Of a DNA stretch of 33,254 nucleotides, positions 1 through 12,449 are shown one piece after another. The stretch is taken from assembly GCA_003427395.1 (NCBI GenBank), contig BFEA01000164.1, positions 946,667 through 979,920 of the forward strand, in the 5' to 3' direction. The notes under the pieces were generated by a model, which was not told the DNA's origin, ran no database searches, and saw nothing but the letters and a program-made list of their open reading frames with translations. Positions within the stretch are counted from its first letter, which is position 1; each line of letters opens with the position of its first letter. A program made the position numbers and the translations under genes. Source of the DNA: Chara braunii. Taxonomy: Eukaryota > Streptophyta > Charophyceae > Charales > Characeae.

Positions 1-240
1 AAAAAAAAAAAAAGTTTCTCAGAAAAATCTGAAAACAATATATGTTATGTAACATAACAATACAAGCAACCTTTGCCTTGGAGTCATGTTCAAATTTGCA
101 GTCAATCATGAGTTAAAAATCAAAAACCGAAAAAAAAAAAAAAATCTTTTTACGAAAAAAAGAATTTTTTTTCTTGGACGACGGGGGTACCGGACGTATG
201 GGGGAGACGACCGGCCCCCGGACCATTGGTAACCTAGGTT
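1..240. other. AT-rich sequence with poly(A) runs, no gene
   Basis: The window opens on a 13-base A run, and further A-rich and T-rich stretches follow up to about position 170. A short GC-rich patch lies around 178-230. I see no coding potential, no RNA fold and no repeat boundary. The terminal A run could be the tail of a plus-strand retroposon lying mostly outside the window, but no signal confirms that. Confidence 0.5.
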
Positions 241-630
241 TTATATATATAAAATAAATTAAGTAAAACACCGAAATCCCGAAGTGCATTTTCGGTACCG
301 AAACACCGAAAGCGCATTGGGATATATTATTCTATATATAGAAAATGAACTAAGAAAAACACCGAAATCTCGAAGTGCGTTTTCGGTACAGAAACGCCGA
401 AAAACACATCGGGATATAATGTTCCATATGTAGAAAATAAACTAAGTAAAACACCGAAATCCCGAAGTGCATTTTTTGTACTGAAACACCGAAAGCGCAT
501 CGGGATATAATGTCTTATATGTAGAAAATAAACTAAGTAAAACACCGAAAACTCGAAGTGCGTTTTCAGTACCGAAACACCGAAAGCGCATCGGGATCTA
601 ACTTGAAAAACACATCATGGGATATAATGT
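241..630. repeat. Tandem array, ~91-bp unit, about four copies
   Basis: A unit containing the phrase CACCGAAATCCCGAAGTGC, a second CACCGAAAGCGCAT phrase, and an AT-rich GGGATATAATGTTCCATATG-like segment recurs four times. The CACCGAAA phrase recurs at about 271, 360, 452 and 543, giving steps of 89, 92 and 91 bases. The last copy decays after about 600. Each unit contains internal CACCGAA half-repeats, so the monomer itself may have grown from a shorter repeat. The array abuts the place where the LINE ends early, and CCGAA/TTCGG words continue in the intervening bases. It could be a minisatellite or satellite edge. No function is implied. Confidence 0.85.
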
Positions 631-742
631 TCCAAATAAGCCAACTAGAATACCACAACCACACTTCAGTGTTTACAAAGACCGAAGATATAAAGCTATA
701 CTTTTCTTCAGCATACCTTGAGACATCTTTCGCCAATTTATT

Positions 743-2428
743 TTACCGAATTCGGTAACCTTTCGCTAACAAGCTTCGGTGTTCCATTCGCAAATTTTCT
801 GGGGTCCATTGACCACGAGTGATATCGTCTTCAATTGCGGCACAGTCTGTCAGTGAAACTTGAACTCCCAAAAAACGATCCGAGGAGTTAACCGGAACTT
901 GACGCAAACCTCAGTTCACACATAGGCTTTGGGAGGGGAAAATAGACCGATTTGTCCCAATTTATGGATGTTTCCGATAGAGTACAATAGGTACTCATTA
1001 CTGATCTTAGTTCATTTAAGGATTCCACTGTGTTTTCACTTGCTATTGTTAAGTCATCTGTTATTGCGCCACCCTTCCATTGTGTTGTTTGAGACAACTG
1101 AAGGTCTTTAATGACCCCATTATTCTAGATATTATTTAGTAATACTTCCAATTGAAGAACAAAAAGGAGGGGTGCCAAGGGACAGCCTTGTCTCAGAGAG
1201 CGGGAAAGGCGAAAACTATCGGACAATCTTCTGTTAACTAACACTACTGAAGTTGCATCTGCATAGCTAGCTCTAACCCAAGTACAAAACCCTTGACCGA
1301 AGCCTAGTTTTTTTAAGGTTGTGTGGAGAAAGCTCTACCCAACTTTGTCGTATGCCTTCTCCATATCAAGGAGAAGGACTGCGACATCTCTCTTCTCTTT
1401 TCCAATGACTTCCAACGCTTGAACTGTCGCCAGAATATTGTCAAAGATGGATCGCCCTTTTACAAAGACTCCTTGTTCCCAGCCTATTAAGTCTGGTAAG
1501 AATTTAGTCAGTCGAAGAGCTAATGTTTTGACGAATAGTTTATACGTTACGTTAAGGACCGAAATCGGCCGCCAGTTTCGTACCTCCCTTTTGTCCCCTT
1601 TTTTGTAGAGGAGGGAGCTCATGCCTAGAGTGAAATTTTTCGGGAGAGATCTGGTTGTCAAGGCCCTGTTGTATATATCGCATAAGAAAGGGTCAAAGGT
1701 CTGCCAAGAGGCTAATACAAGTTCAATAGGCAGTCCGTCCAAGCCTGGGCATTTACCTTTAGCCACTAGTTTGGCTACCGTAAGTAATTCGCTCTCGGTC
1801 ATGGGATGGTCCATCTCTTCCTTGGTTGCTTGGGAGATTGTCGCATACAGAGCTTCCCAAGAATATGAATAATCGGATAGATCAATGTCTGGTGAGTCAA
1901 AGGGTTTTCTAGTGGTAACAATATCCTTATAGTATTCTAAGGCATACTCACACATAGTAATAGTGTCCTCTGCTAGGGGGGCATTAATAGCGAAGGGGTG
2001 AGATAATTCCCTCACCAAGGACTTTGACTGTCTAAGCATTAGAGATCTAAAGGAAAGTTTAGTCATTCTATCGTATCCAATTATTCCTTTTAGTTTTAAC
2101 CATTCTAACCATTCTCCCTGACAGTGTATCTGAAGGTTTTCAAGGTCAGTAAGTGCTTTCGTTCTTTTACCTGTCCAGTATAGATCCGAAAAGGGGTCTT
2201 TGCCCATTTTAGCCTTTGCATCTTTGACTGCATTTACAAGTGTTAGTTCTTTCCAGTTCCCGGCAGAAACCTTCATTTTTGAAAATTTCACCAGGGTTGC
2301 TCTAACTATAGCAATGTCGGAGTCTGCCCAGTCGTTTGGATCGCTGAATAAGTTCTGCGCCTTCTTCCAAGTTTTCATATGGGTAGAAACCCACTTTGAA
2401 ATGCCTTCGTCTTTCAACATGTTAATGT
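743..2428 (-). pseudogene. LINE ORF2, reverse transcriptase domain (nonsense codons, truncated)
   Basis: The RT blocks appear in order: KCPGLDGLPIE, LLYKKGDKREVRNWRPISVL, QGVFVKGRSIFDNIL, VLLLDMEKAYDKVG (first catalytic Asp), then LRQGCPLAPLLF, ITDDLTIAS and INWDKS. The YADD box reads ITDD here. The frame from 2420 to about 890 stays continuous apart from TAG codons at 1335-1337 and 1135-1137. The first TAG falls where related proteins usually have Trp. A FLGVQVSLTD segment, the start of the region after YADD, reads on to a TAA at 743. No RNase H, C-terminal cysteine motif, 3' UTR or poly(A) follows. This is an inactive copy. Confidence 0.88.
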
Positions 2429-3201
2429 AAAAAGGGGACAGTGTCTTTCCAGCAGATCCTTGGATATAATGTCCATTGTCACCGGGCAGTGGTCAGAAAG
2501 GGAACCTACTTGGACTTCACAAGTCATGCATTTATCCCATAGTATTCCCCTTGCTAAGAAAAAATCAAATCTTGTACTGGGTGATGGGGTGCGATTATTC
2601 GGCTTAGAGCCAAACCACGTGAAGCCATTGTCTTCCAGATTTAGGATCTTATAGGGGCCGACTAGGTTCTGAGAATCCATAAATTAAGAGAGAACCATAT
2701 TATCCGCCCTTACCTGGTGGATTTTTAACGAGACGAGACCGGGGTTAAACACCGTGTTCCAGTCTCCGGCTAAAATGAGGTTTTCTGTGTCTGGAATAAT
2801 CCCTAGTAGGTTAGCAAAAAATATTGTTGTTTTCGCAAAGTCAACCGGGGCGTATACAGATAGGACAACCCATATTTCCTTCTCGAGTTCGAATTTGACC
2901 CATACCCATCTCCCTTCAGGGTCTGTGTACTGGTCCAGAATATCTATTTTTAAGTCTTGGTTTATTAGAATCGCAACCCCTCCTTTAGATTCGTCGGCAG
3001 GGGCCCAAAACTTGGGTCCTTTCCACCAACTTGTGATATTGGACAGCTTAGGGTCGTTTAGCTTTGTTTCTTGTAAGCACAAAAATGCACTTCGTGTTTG
3101 TGTACCCAGGCTCGTAGTCTTGACTTCTTGAATTTGTTAGTTGTGTCACCTAATCCGCGCACGTTCCAAGTAGCTAATCTAATCCTTCTTGGCTGGACCA
3201 T
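2414..3201 (-). pseudogene. LINE ORF2, N-terminal APE-type endonuclease domain (broken)
   Basis: ORF2 can start at the ATG at 3201-3199, inside the end of ORF1. It reads directly into IRLATWNVRGL, the conserved first block of LINE apurinic-type endonucleases. Next come LQETKL with the metal-binding Glu, GGVAIL, VYAPVD, LAGDWN (the usual D-N pair) and LSDHCPV (the catalytic SDH block). The enzyme would nick target DNA to prime reverse transcription. It is not intact. The frame shifts between WNVRGL and LQETK near 3080, a TAA interrupts it at 2684, and a one-base length change in a C/T run near 2430 separates it from the RT part. Confidence 0.88.
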
Positions 3202-5667
3202 TGACAGGGTCCTTGCCGCGGGCTAATTGGATGCGGGGCTGCGCTGGTTTTCTTGAGTCTTTCCCCTGCCTCGGGCCTAGGACGTGGTGCGTCTCTTGAA
3301 GGCTGGGGGGGGGGGATCGACAGTTTTTTTTCCAAATTCGCAATGAAAGTGGGGGAGGTCAGGTAATCTGCTTCGCCGGTCTGTGCCAACCACTGTGCTA
3401 TTGTGAGCACCGAGATTTCCTCTGTGATAGCGATATCGCAGAGAGTGTCGATGCCTACATCCAGCAAGTGAGACAGGGGCAACCAATGTACGTTTAAGTT
3501 TCGCAGGCTTGCCCTGGCACAAGTGTCCGCCTGCAGAGCCAGAAAAAAAATATGGATGATGAATGTGTCCCCTTTTGAGCTCGTGAACATTTGTCTGCCT
3601 CTCTTGGGCTTAGACAATATTGATGCAGAGGCATATCCCTTTAACATCGACTCCGCTACCCAACCTATTTGATGACCGTCCCCAGGGGGGCCGGTTGAGG
3701 GGAGGGAGGGTATGACCAGTGTCTCATCTGGTAACTTGTTTGTGAAAAACATGATACCATGGGGGGATTGGGTGCAGATGATCGGTACAACTAATTCCGC
3801 CTTCACACCTTTCTTCTTTTCCGCCTTTGACAAAGTCTTCATTGGCGGCGCCATCGAAAGGGATGGGGTAGGCTTGCGCCTTCTGCCCGTTTTCTCCGTA
3901 CCCAAGTCCTCCAGTTGAGGCCGATCCGAGGCGGCCCTTGGGATCCGGGTTCCGGCAGTTGCTTTTTGAGGCGCTTTCCTTGTTTTCTTCGCCGGGGAGC
4001 CATAATCCTTTTGTTCGTCACCTGCTGGGGTCAAACTCCAAGCGAGCGGTTTCAACCCCTCCGGGACCCGGAGGGTTTTTCGTTCGTCCGAGTTTCCCTC
4101 CTCTGCTTCAAAAAATTCCTCCGAACTGGAGGAGGGATTCCCTGAGATAGCAAGGGGCTTACTTGCTGCTTCCAGAGTTGATACGCCCTTGCTTGCCTTG
4201 GTGTCTGAGTTTTCCCAGTCATAGTACTCATTATCGTACATTTTCAAGGGCGTGCTTGACTTTCCGTACACATCACCGAATAACGGAACCAAGGTTTCCT
4301 CCTCGTCATCTTCAGAGTCTTCCCCTGAAGACCACGAGGAGGGTCTTCCACGAGCTTTACGAGCTTTGCTCGCATCGTAGATAATCTGAGCTTTGTCGAG
4401 AGTATCACTTCTTCTTCTTTATCTCTCTCCTCCAAATGTTTTTTCCCTTTCTTGATTAAATTGATACTTCCCTCCTTTTGGACGCCCAACGTCAGCCTGC
4501 CCGTCCTGTCCCCGCCTCCCTTGACACTCCCCTGCAACCTGTCGGGAGTGTTTCCCTGATTCTTCTCTTTGTCCACCCTCGAGTCCATACCCGAAGCACC
4601 CCCACTTTCTTTACCTTTATTCCCCCTTCCCTCCCCTTGAACCCCCTTCCTTGGTTGATCCTCCTTTCTCTTGTCTCCCCCTTCAACCTTATTGCCACTG
4701 CCACCTTTCCCTCCTCCTCTCCCTCCCTCGGGTCTCTCTCTGTCCCCTTTCCCTCCTCCTCTCCCTCCATCAGACCCGTTACCCCCTCTCCCTTTCCCCG
4801 GTGGGGGAGAATTTTGGGCTTTGGGCTTGGCCACTGCAGCGTATGACTTTTTGTTTTTTAACCAGCAGTCAGAATCCCCTTCCTCATGGAAGTATTTTTT
4901 GCATGATGGACACCACGGTGTTGACACACAAATGACTTCTAATTCCACATAGCCTACACTGCCCAAGTCTACGATCAAATATCGTTTATACCGGAGGCGA
5001 GCAGTGGACTCCAAGTCGAAACGGATGTTGAGCAGGTCGGGTTCAATTGGATCGTTGTAGGCTGAAATTCTTTCAAAATCGGGCCAAATGCATCGAAAAC
5101 GACTTTTGAGAGATGGGGGAGAACTTCCACCGACACCTGTATACATCTTATCCATAAGAAGCGATGTCTGGCAACCTCTCTCCATTCCCAAAGCTCGTTT
5201 TCTGACATCCATGGCACAAACGTTAGTGAGTATTTTTTCCCATCCAACTCTACAGTTGTCTGGCCTGCCCTCAACATCCAAGTAGCAATTTCCTTGGCCG
5301 TCGCGACATATGTTACGAGTTTTTTTCCCTCGTTGTGGAATAACCCTCTCTTGGGTTGTGCGGTGATCTCTCTGTTATTAACCCACCCGTTCTCATAAAT
5401 CCGCACTAGGCGTTTTTTTACGTTCACGGGCAGTGACGTTGAGTCATCACCGAAAAAGATGGACAACGCGTGTTCCTAGAGCCATTCTTCGTGAATTTTC
5501 ATAACTTCCGGATTGATGACAACCCTAACGTAGTCATCTCCTGTTGTTACTGAATTGGGGGCCAGTTCCTTTGGGAAGATACCTTCGGCATAACATTTCG
5601 CTATCAGGCCCCTAATTCTCTCTTTTTCCTCGTTCGACATAGTCGGACTTGGCTCTTGGTTGCTCAT
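3174..5667 (-). pseudogene. LINE ORF1 (gag-like RNA-binding protein), frameshifted
   Basis: The reading starts at the ATG at 5667 (MSNQEPSPTMSN). It continues through a segment ending near 4975, then one covering about 5281-4244, and finally one ending at the TAG at 3174. The frame changes near 5470, near 5040 and near 4290, so it is not one intact ORF. The middle part carries a zinc-knuckle-like CPSC...H...C pattern spaced CX2CX4HX6C, two residues longer than the usual CCHC knuckle. A long Gly/Arg/Lys-rich, low-complexity basic tract follows. In L1-like elements this protein coats the transcript and forms the RNP. The last ~370 codons contain an acidic Ser/Glu patch, then basic segments, and end in a Pro-rich tail. 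The final codons overlap the start of ORF2 in another frame. Confidence 0.8.
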
Positions 5668-5700
5668 TAAGTCAATAGGATGCCTACTAAAACAGTCTTA

Positions 5701-6256
5701 TAAAAGCGCCCTAAATTTTGTTCTTAATTCCTAACTTAAAATAAAGCATCCATAAATAGTGACAAAATTACAGGTCATTCCCCTTTCCCTTCCCAATGCA
5801 AGGCATCGATGAGAAAAAATTACCTTCCCGCCCCTCGATATTACGAGGCTTGAGGAAGAGCTGACTCTTGGGATGGACGGCGAGAGTTTCCTGATATTTC
5901 GTTTGTCCGAGTTTGAAACTGCTGGCGAGATCTGATAGGTGCCCTCCGGGGGTAGGCCGATGTCTTGGCCGATCCGTATCTCTCGGAAGGGTCACACCAT
6001 AAAATTATAAAATCTATGGCGAAGACAGGCCCCCACGCCTAGGCCCTTGAAGTTACCGAATAAAGGCGTAGGGAAGCGAAACGCTGTGGAAAACTACTAT
6101 GCACCTATGCCAGGTGCGCTACCGTCTCCAGTAGTGCATTAGCGCAGGGAATAGCGCAGCACCTAGCGCGCCGCCCACCTCCCGTTTTCCCTCCGAATAA
6201 TATGATCTGGTTTGAAACTCAGCAGTCGGCCGGAAGGGTGTTGGTCTAGCAGTGGA
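5701..6256. other. No gene recognised upstream of the LINE
   Basis: This holds the LINE 5' flank, or an unrecognised 5' UTR, followed by mixed-composition DNA. The only open frames are 60-75 codons long and match no family I know. GC-rich short words such as AGCGCAG recur around 6140-6160. I cannot locate the LINE 5' end or a target-site duplication by eye. Confidence 0.5.
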
Positions 6257-6368
6257 TCGCTGCACTACTCTCGACATGCACAAAAGACAAAAATCATTGC
6301 CGTGTATCTTTCCATATTCTAGTGGAAGTTTCACGCTCGTTTTGCACATTTCGAGAGTAGTGCAGCGA
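6257..6368. repeat. Foldback element with 18-bp perfect inverted repeat
   Basis: TCGCTGCACTACTCTCGA at 6257-6274 is the exact reverse complement of TCGAGAGTAGTGCAGCGA at 6351-6368. The pairing continues imperfectly inward (ATGCACAAAA against TTTTGCACAT). About 76 bases lie between the arms. The right arm and most of the interior match a segment at 22153-22226 inside the leader of gypsy element 1, so this is a dispersed repeat family. It could be a MITE-like remnant or a folded transcript segment. No terminal duplication is evident. Confidence 0.7.
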
Positions 6369-6588
6369 GGCCCAATTTCCTGCAGAAAGTTTCAGTATGG
6401 GGATAGACGCCAGTTTTCACCACCAGTACTTTCTAAAGTCGTGCCCGTTAATGCGCCACGATTTTAGGAAACGTACGGGCTACTACAGGAGCGCCCAAAT
6501 TCATCCAACTAGAAACGTTTCTACTCTATTCTACTCTATTTCTTTCCGCGGCCGATAGCTGGGCCAAGTACTGGTGGTGATGGCGGTT

Positions 6589-7020
6589 TTTTTTTTTTTT
6601 TTTTTTTTTTTTTTGAAAAGCTTGAAACATTTATTGCAAAAATTCAATGGGACGAGGCCCGGAGATATCCTGGCAGCCTCAGCCAGTTTCACTTATGATC
6701 TCAGCTCAACAGACCAAATTTAACAACTTCAAAAGACTGAGACTACCTGCTGGAAACCGGGTCCAGCATCCCATCCTAAGAGCTTTTCAAAAAAACAAAC
6801 CTTAATGCACAATTTAAAAACGTGAGCTATTGATGCAAAAGCTCGTGGATTCTGAGTGCCATATGTGCTTGAGGATGGCCTGCAACCAAGACAGGCAACT
6901 AACCAAATGTAACTCCTTCAAGCCTCATATATGAAAAACTCTCATTTCAATCCTCAGGGGTTTAATCACACAGAAGGATTCCCTCTTACCCAAGGTAATA
7001 TCTCTTCTACCACACTACCC
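6589..7020 (-). other. Probable 3' end of a retroposed transcript (AATAAA plus poly(A))
   Basis: Read on the minus strand, an AATAAA signal (6635-6630) is followed 15 bases later by 26 uninterrupted A residues (6614-6589). That is the layout of a polyadenylated mRNA 3' end copied into DNA, as LINE machinery produces. The upstream ~400 bases contain stops in all frames and look like 3' UTR. I cannot identify the parent transcript or the 5' end. A genuine gene 3' end with an encoded A run, or a SINE/LINE tail, are the alternatives. The 7020 boundary is nominal. Confidence 0.5.
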
Positions 7021-7445
7021 TCTATTCCCACCACTGACCTGGCGTTACCCTGTCGTTTGGAAAGGCATGTGGAGGCAATCGGCAAGGGGGTCTGAGTGAC
7101 GCGTGGGGCTTCAGATTTGAAGAAACGGTAGAGGAGGGCAATTTTTTAGCCAGCACTTGTCCTTTTCGGAGGGTCTCTAGGAAAGTTGTCGGGCCCCACC
7201 GAAAATGGAACTGTTAGCGGAGGGAGGTGGTTGGTCACTGGCACGCATTCGATCAGGACTACGAGCAGGGGACCGAGCGGGAACACGGGGACGAGTTCTA
7301 TGCAGGATGGCGATGGTGGGGATTGTCAACGGATGATTTCGTCTCTCATCTTTGTGCTGTCTTGACTGAAGTGGATCACCACGCTTCCTCTGCGTGAGTC
7401 TGTTCTCCTTGCTGGTTGGCCAGTGTCGAAGACGTCAACCAAGTC
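7021..7445. other. No gene recognised
   Basis: Mixed-composition sequence between the retroposed-looking 3' end and the CA/GA microsatellite. There are only short open frames without recognisable domains. I see no splice-site or promoter arrangement that I would defend. Confidence 0.5.
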
Positions 7446-9554
<2,109 letters not shown>

Positions 9555-9720
9555 GACTTTTGGAGGCTATTTTTTTATATATATATCGTCAAATAGATAG
9601 ATTACGGTATTACTGTATCATGTTTTGTATGCATTATTAAATTTGATACAATGATTGGTATTAATTTAATTGAGAATTATGTATAGAATGTAGATGTGTT
9701 ATTATAATCGTATACTTCAT
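9555..9720. other. AT-rich island
   Basis: About 165 bases with very low GC content, containing TATATATATA and many TTAAT/ATTAAA words, set between GC-balanced neighbours. It could be a matrix-attachment-like or promoter-flanking segment, or a remnant of another element. No boundary repeats are visible. Confidence 0.5.
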
Positions 9721-11430
9721 TGCAATGCGCAATTATCGTGTATGTGTATGTACCAATCAGCGACGTGGGGCTGGGTTGCGCTTCTTTTCATGGCGCGATA
9801 ACCACAGCACTCTTTGGTAAATTTCGAATAACATATCGGGAATGCAAGGAAGGATATGTACCCGGCATTCCCACCATCGCGGGCGGGAGATTTGGGGCTT
9901 GAGGTGAGGTGGAGGGCTGGAGCATGTTGACAAAGAAATACGGTAATATGGTGGTGAGGTACTCGCCGCTGGACTGCGAGAGGGTCAAGTGCATTGTGAC
10001 CGGGGTGACGGAGTGCGTTGTAGTTTGCAGGGGTCTGCCAATTGAGATTCCCAGAGCTGTTCGCTTCAGATGACAAGAACACGCCTCCTTTCTTTTTAAC
10101 AATGACACGTGTCTCGTTTCCCCTTATATTCCGATCTTCTTCTTTGTTGTTTTTAATTGAAAGCTATTTCATCAGTGCGAAATCCTGCAATCGCGAATTA
10201 AATTCTCTATCCTGCTGCTTTTTCGGTTTCGGTGAGTGGGTCGTACGTGCTTTTGTCGTTTTTGCTGCTCACTCTTCCCTCTGCTACTGTCTTTTCTCAC
10301 TCACTTTCTCTCTCTCTTTTCAGTTCTCGATTTCCTCTTTCTTTCAAAGATAATGTCAATTACAAAGCTCCATTAGCACAGGTGCATCACGATAAGTTTG
10401 GCACTTAGCTGGTACTTACTTGTATACACACGTCCTGATGGTGATGTAGTTATGAACGGCGTGTTCGTCCGTGTATGTCGCTTCCGCGGATCTCTAGCAA
10501 TTAAGGATAAGTCGAGCCTGTCTTCCCGCTTCTACGACTCCCTATAAGCTTAATACAAACAATCAGATTGTGGAAGCGGTGAGAGGGGCTCTGCCCCCCC
10601 CCTTCCCCCCCCAACTCGTTCCAAGTCTAATGGATGCCCCGAAGGGAGGGCCCTGCATCGTTATGAGTATGGATGTTCAGTCCGTAATCTCAGTAGAATA
10701 AAGGAACGTGAAGAATTAACGAAGAAGTTTGATCGTAAGTTGTTTTATTTTTTCTATTAAGCTCAAAATTTGAATTACGGAATCGGCTTTTGAGTTCCTG
10801 TGCTCCCCCTTCCCTGCCTTCATCCCCATGAAGGCTCGACACGCATGATGGCCGGCATTGCTCTTCGAGGGCGAAAAATTGCTGAAAATCGAAGAGAAAA
10901 GAAAATGGAGAGATGGAAATCGCTCGACCATGCTGGACTGATGCTTCTTTTTTTTTAATCTGATCCGGAAATTGGATGGACAGTGAGCGTGGTTGTGATG
11001 TAGGAAACTGGTTACATAAATGGAACATCAACCGTTCACCTCGTTCCAACGAAGGACGACCAAAGAATCGATTTATTTCGCGACGTATGCTGTTCCCTTT
11101 TTGCTCTTTCTTTATTTTCGCTTCCTCGATCTTTCATCGCACTCCCTTCGATTGCCTGTCTCTTAAGTTGTACCTTCTACTGTCATCATTGATTGGTTCG
11201 GAACCCTATCACCGATTCTCTGATGCGACAAGTAAATCGATTGGAAGAAACGGAATCTGTGCGCCCTGGCGGAATGCTGCCCAATGTATCTTCTCTACAT
11301 CCTATGATCGCAAGCGCGCGTGTGTGGATGCATAGAACCGGGATAAGCGGTAAGTATTGTGACCACATTTAGGTGTGTACCAGTACCATATTCTAGTTGA
11401 AAGGTGCTGTTTCGTAAGCAGCGAAACGAA
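9721..11430. other. No gene recognised
   Basis: Open frames up to 121 codons occur on both strands but overlap one another and show no family features. A C-rich run at about 10590-10612 and Y-rich stretches near 10260-10340 are low-complexity. I cannot support a gene, RNA or mobile element here. Confidence 0.45.
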
Positions 11431-11640
11431 TGTGTGTGTGCTCATATTTATATGTTGGTGTTTTCATGCGTTTGCGTGCACACGCGTTTGTATGTATTCG
11501 CCCGTGCGTGTGTGTTTGTGTGTGTTTGTGTGTGTGTGCGCACATATTTACACGTTGGCGCATTCATGCGTTTGCGTTTGCGTGTTTGTGTGCTTGTGTT
11601 TGCACGCGGATGGGCGGGTTTGTTTAAGTTTGCAAGGTGT
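11431..11640. repeat. GT-rich alternating tract, imperfect ~100-bp duplication
   Basis: A GT-rich, alternating purine-pyrimidine tract contains a segment (TCATATTTATATGTTGG... TTCATGCGTTTGCGTG) beginning near 11441. It recurs in diverged form beginning near 11541, so the step is about 100 bases. The Cys/Val-rich open frames across it come from the repeat composition. Such tracts can adopt Z-DNA, which is an inference only. Confidence 0.65.
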
Positions 11641-11650
11641 GCGCCAGGAG

Positions 11651-11655
<5 letters not shown>

Positions 11656-11733
<78 letters not shown>

Positions 11734-11778
11734 NNNNNNNNNNNNNNNNNNNNNNNNNNNNNNNNNNNNNNNNNNNNN

Positions 11779-11823
<45 letters not shown>
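11656..11823. repeat. (GA)n microsatellite containing a 45-base N gap
   Basis: Pure GA repeat runs from 11656 to 11733, then 45 N bases (11734-11778), then pure GA to 11823. The gap is an unresolved repeat length, so the true tract length is unknown. It directly abuts the left end of the Penelope-like element at 11824. Confidence 0.95.
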
Positions 11824-11828
<5 letters not shown>

Positions 11829-12390
11829 CTTGCAAATGTAGACAACGTGCGAGGTTTTACTTTTGCAGCATACACGTAATGTCCATGGCATGCGACCAAG
11901 TCGCGATTACCCTTCTACCTCACTGCTCAGGTAATCCTTCCAGCCACTATCCTCAGTATATATACCTTGCGTTCCCAGTACTTCCCCGCCACTTTCCCTA
12001 TCCTTGCAGTGTACTCGTCATCCATCCTCAGGATCTCGCGCAGTCGTTCTCTGTGTTGCCTCTGTCGCCGTCGATTTCCAACATGCTTTCAATCTGGAGT
12101 TGTTTCCATCATATCTAATGATACCGTGTGTGCTACTCCCGTATTCTATTCTCCGTCGGAGGTCTGGTACTCGCTTGTAACTCCGCTGTCTTTTGATACT
12201 GACTTGTTTTTGGTCGTCATTTGTTGTTGTGTTCTTCCTTCACGTCCAGGTAAGTACGGTCCTTCCTTGGTCGGTTTGTTTCTTATGCTTTAGGTCTTTG
12301 GTTTTCCATCCGCTTCGTATGTTGGGAACTGTAAGCGACATTTTTATGTCGTTATATCTGCAGAAATTCGATGATATTCTGGAGTACTTT
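11824..12390 (-). repeat. Pseudo-LTR, 3' copy of the Penelope-like element
   Basis: This copy runs from AAACACTTGCAAATGTAG to GGAGTACTTT and matches 16899-17466 closely, with a handful of substitutions and a few small indels. One example is a TATATATACC-type insertion near 11960 that the other copy lacks. It starts directly against the GA microsatellite. It contains a perfect 6-bp hairpin (CGACAT-TTTT-ATGTCG, about 12338-12353), present in both copies. I found no convincing hammerhead-ribozyme core, which many PLE terminal repeats carry. Confidence 0.85.
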
Positions 12391-12449
12391 TGTCATGTAT
12401 GCTTCTTTTTCTTTTTCGTTCCTTGAAATTATTTTTGTTCCGTTCGGAA

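Larger units (their letters stand above)
743..5700 (-). mobile_element. Decayed L1-like LINE, lacking its 3' end
   Basis: A non-LTR retrotransposon lies on the minus strand. Its 5' side is near 5700, ORF1 spans about 5667-3174 and ORF2 spans 3201-743. ORF1 has a zinc knuckle, and ORF2 has an APE-type endonuclease followed by a reverse transcriptase. That order is typical of L1-like plant and algal LINEs. Coding is broken by at least three frameshifts and three or more nonsense codons, so the copy is inactive. The sequence stops soon after the RT core, at the FLG box, where the thumb, 3' UTR and poly(A) should follow. A tandem array and AT-rich DNA lie there instead. LINE copies normally lose the 5' end, so 3' loss implies a later deletion or rearrangement. 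Confidence 0.9.

Noticed and set aside
241-630. CRISPR-like array
   Set aside because: Units repeat over their whole ~91-bp length, without unique spacers, and the context is eukaryotic.
5088-5285. Plus-strand frames within the LINE
   Set aside because: Antisense shadows of ORF1. The minus strand carries the zinc knuckle and all the domain evidence.
11950-12040. Hammerhead ribozyme core in the pseudo-LTR
   Set aside because: CTGAGGA words occur on the minus strand, but I could not pair a helix II or find a correctly placed GAAA, so the call is not supported.
11375-12118. Long plus-strand frame of 247 codons
   Set aside because: It runs through GT-rich DNA, the GA repeat and 45 N bases. There is no domain and its length is an artefact.
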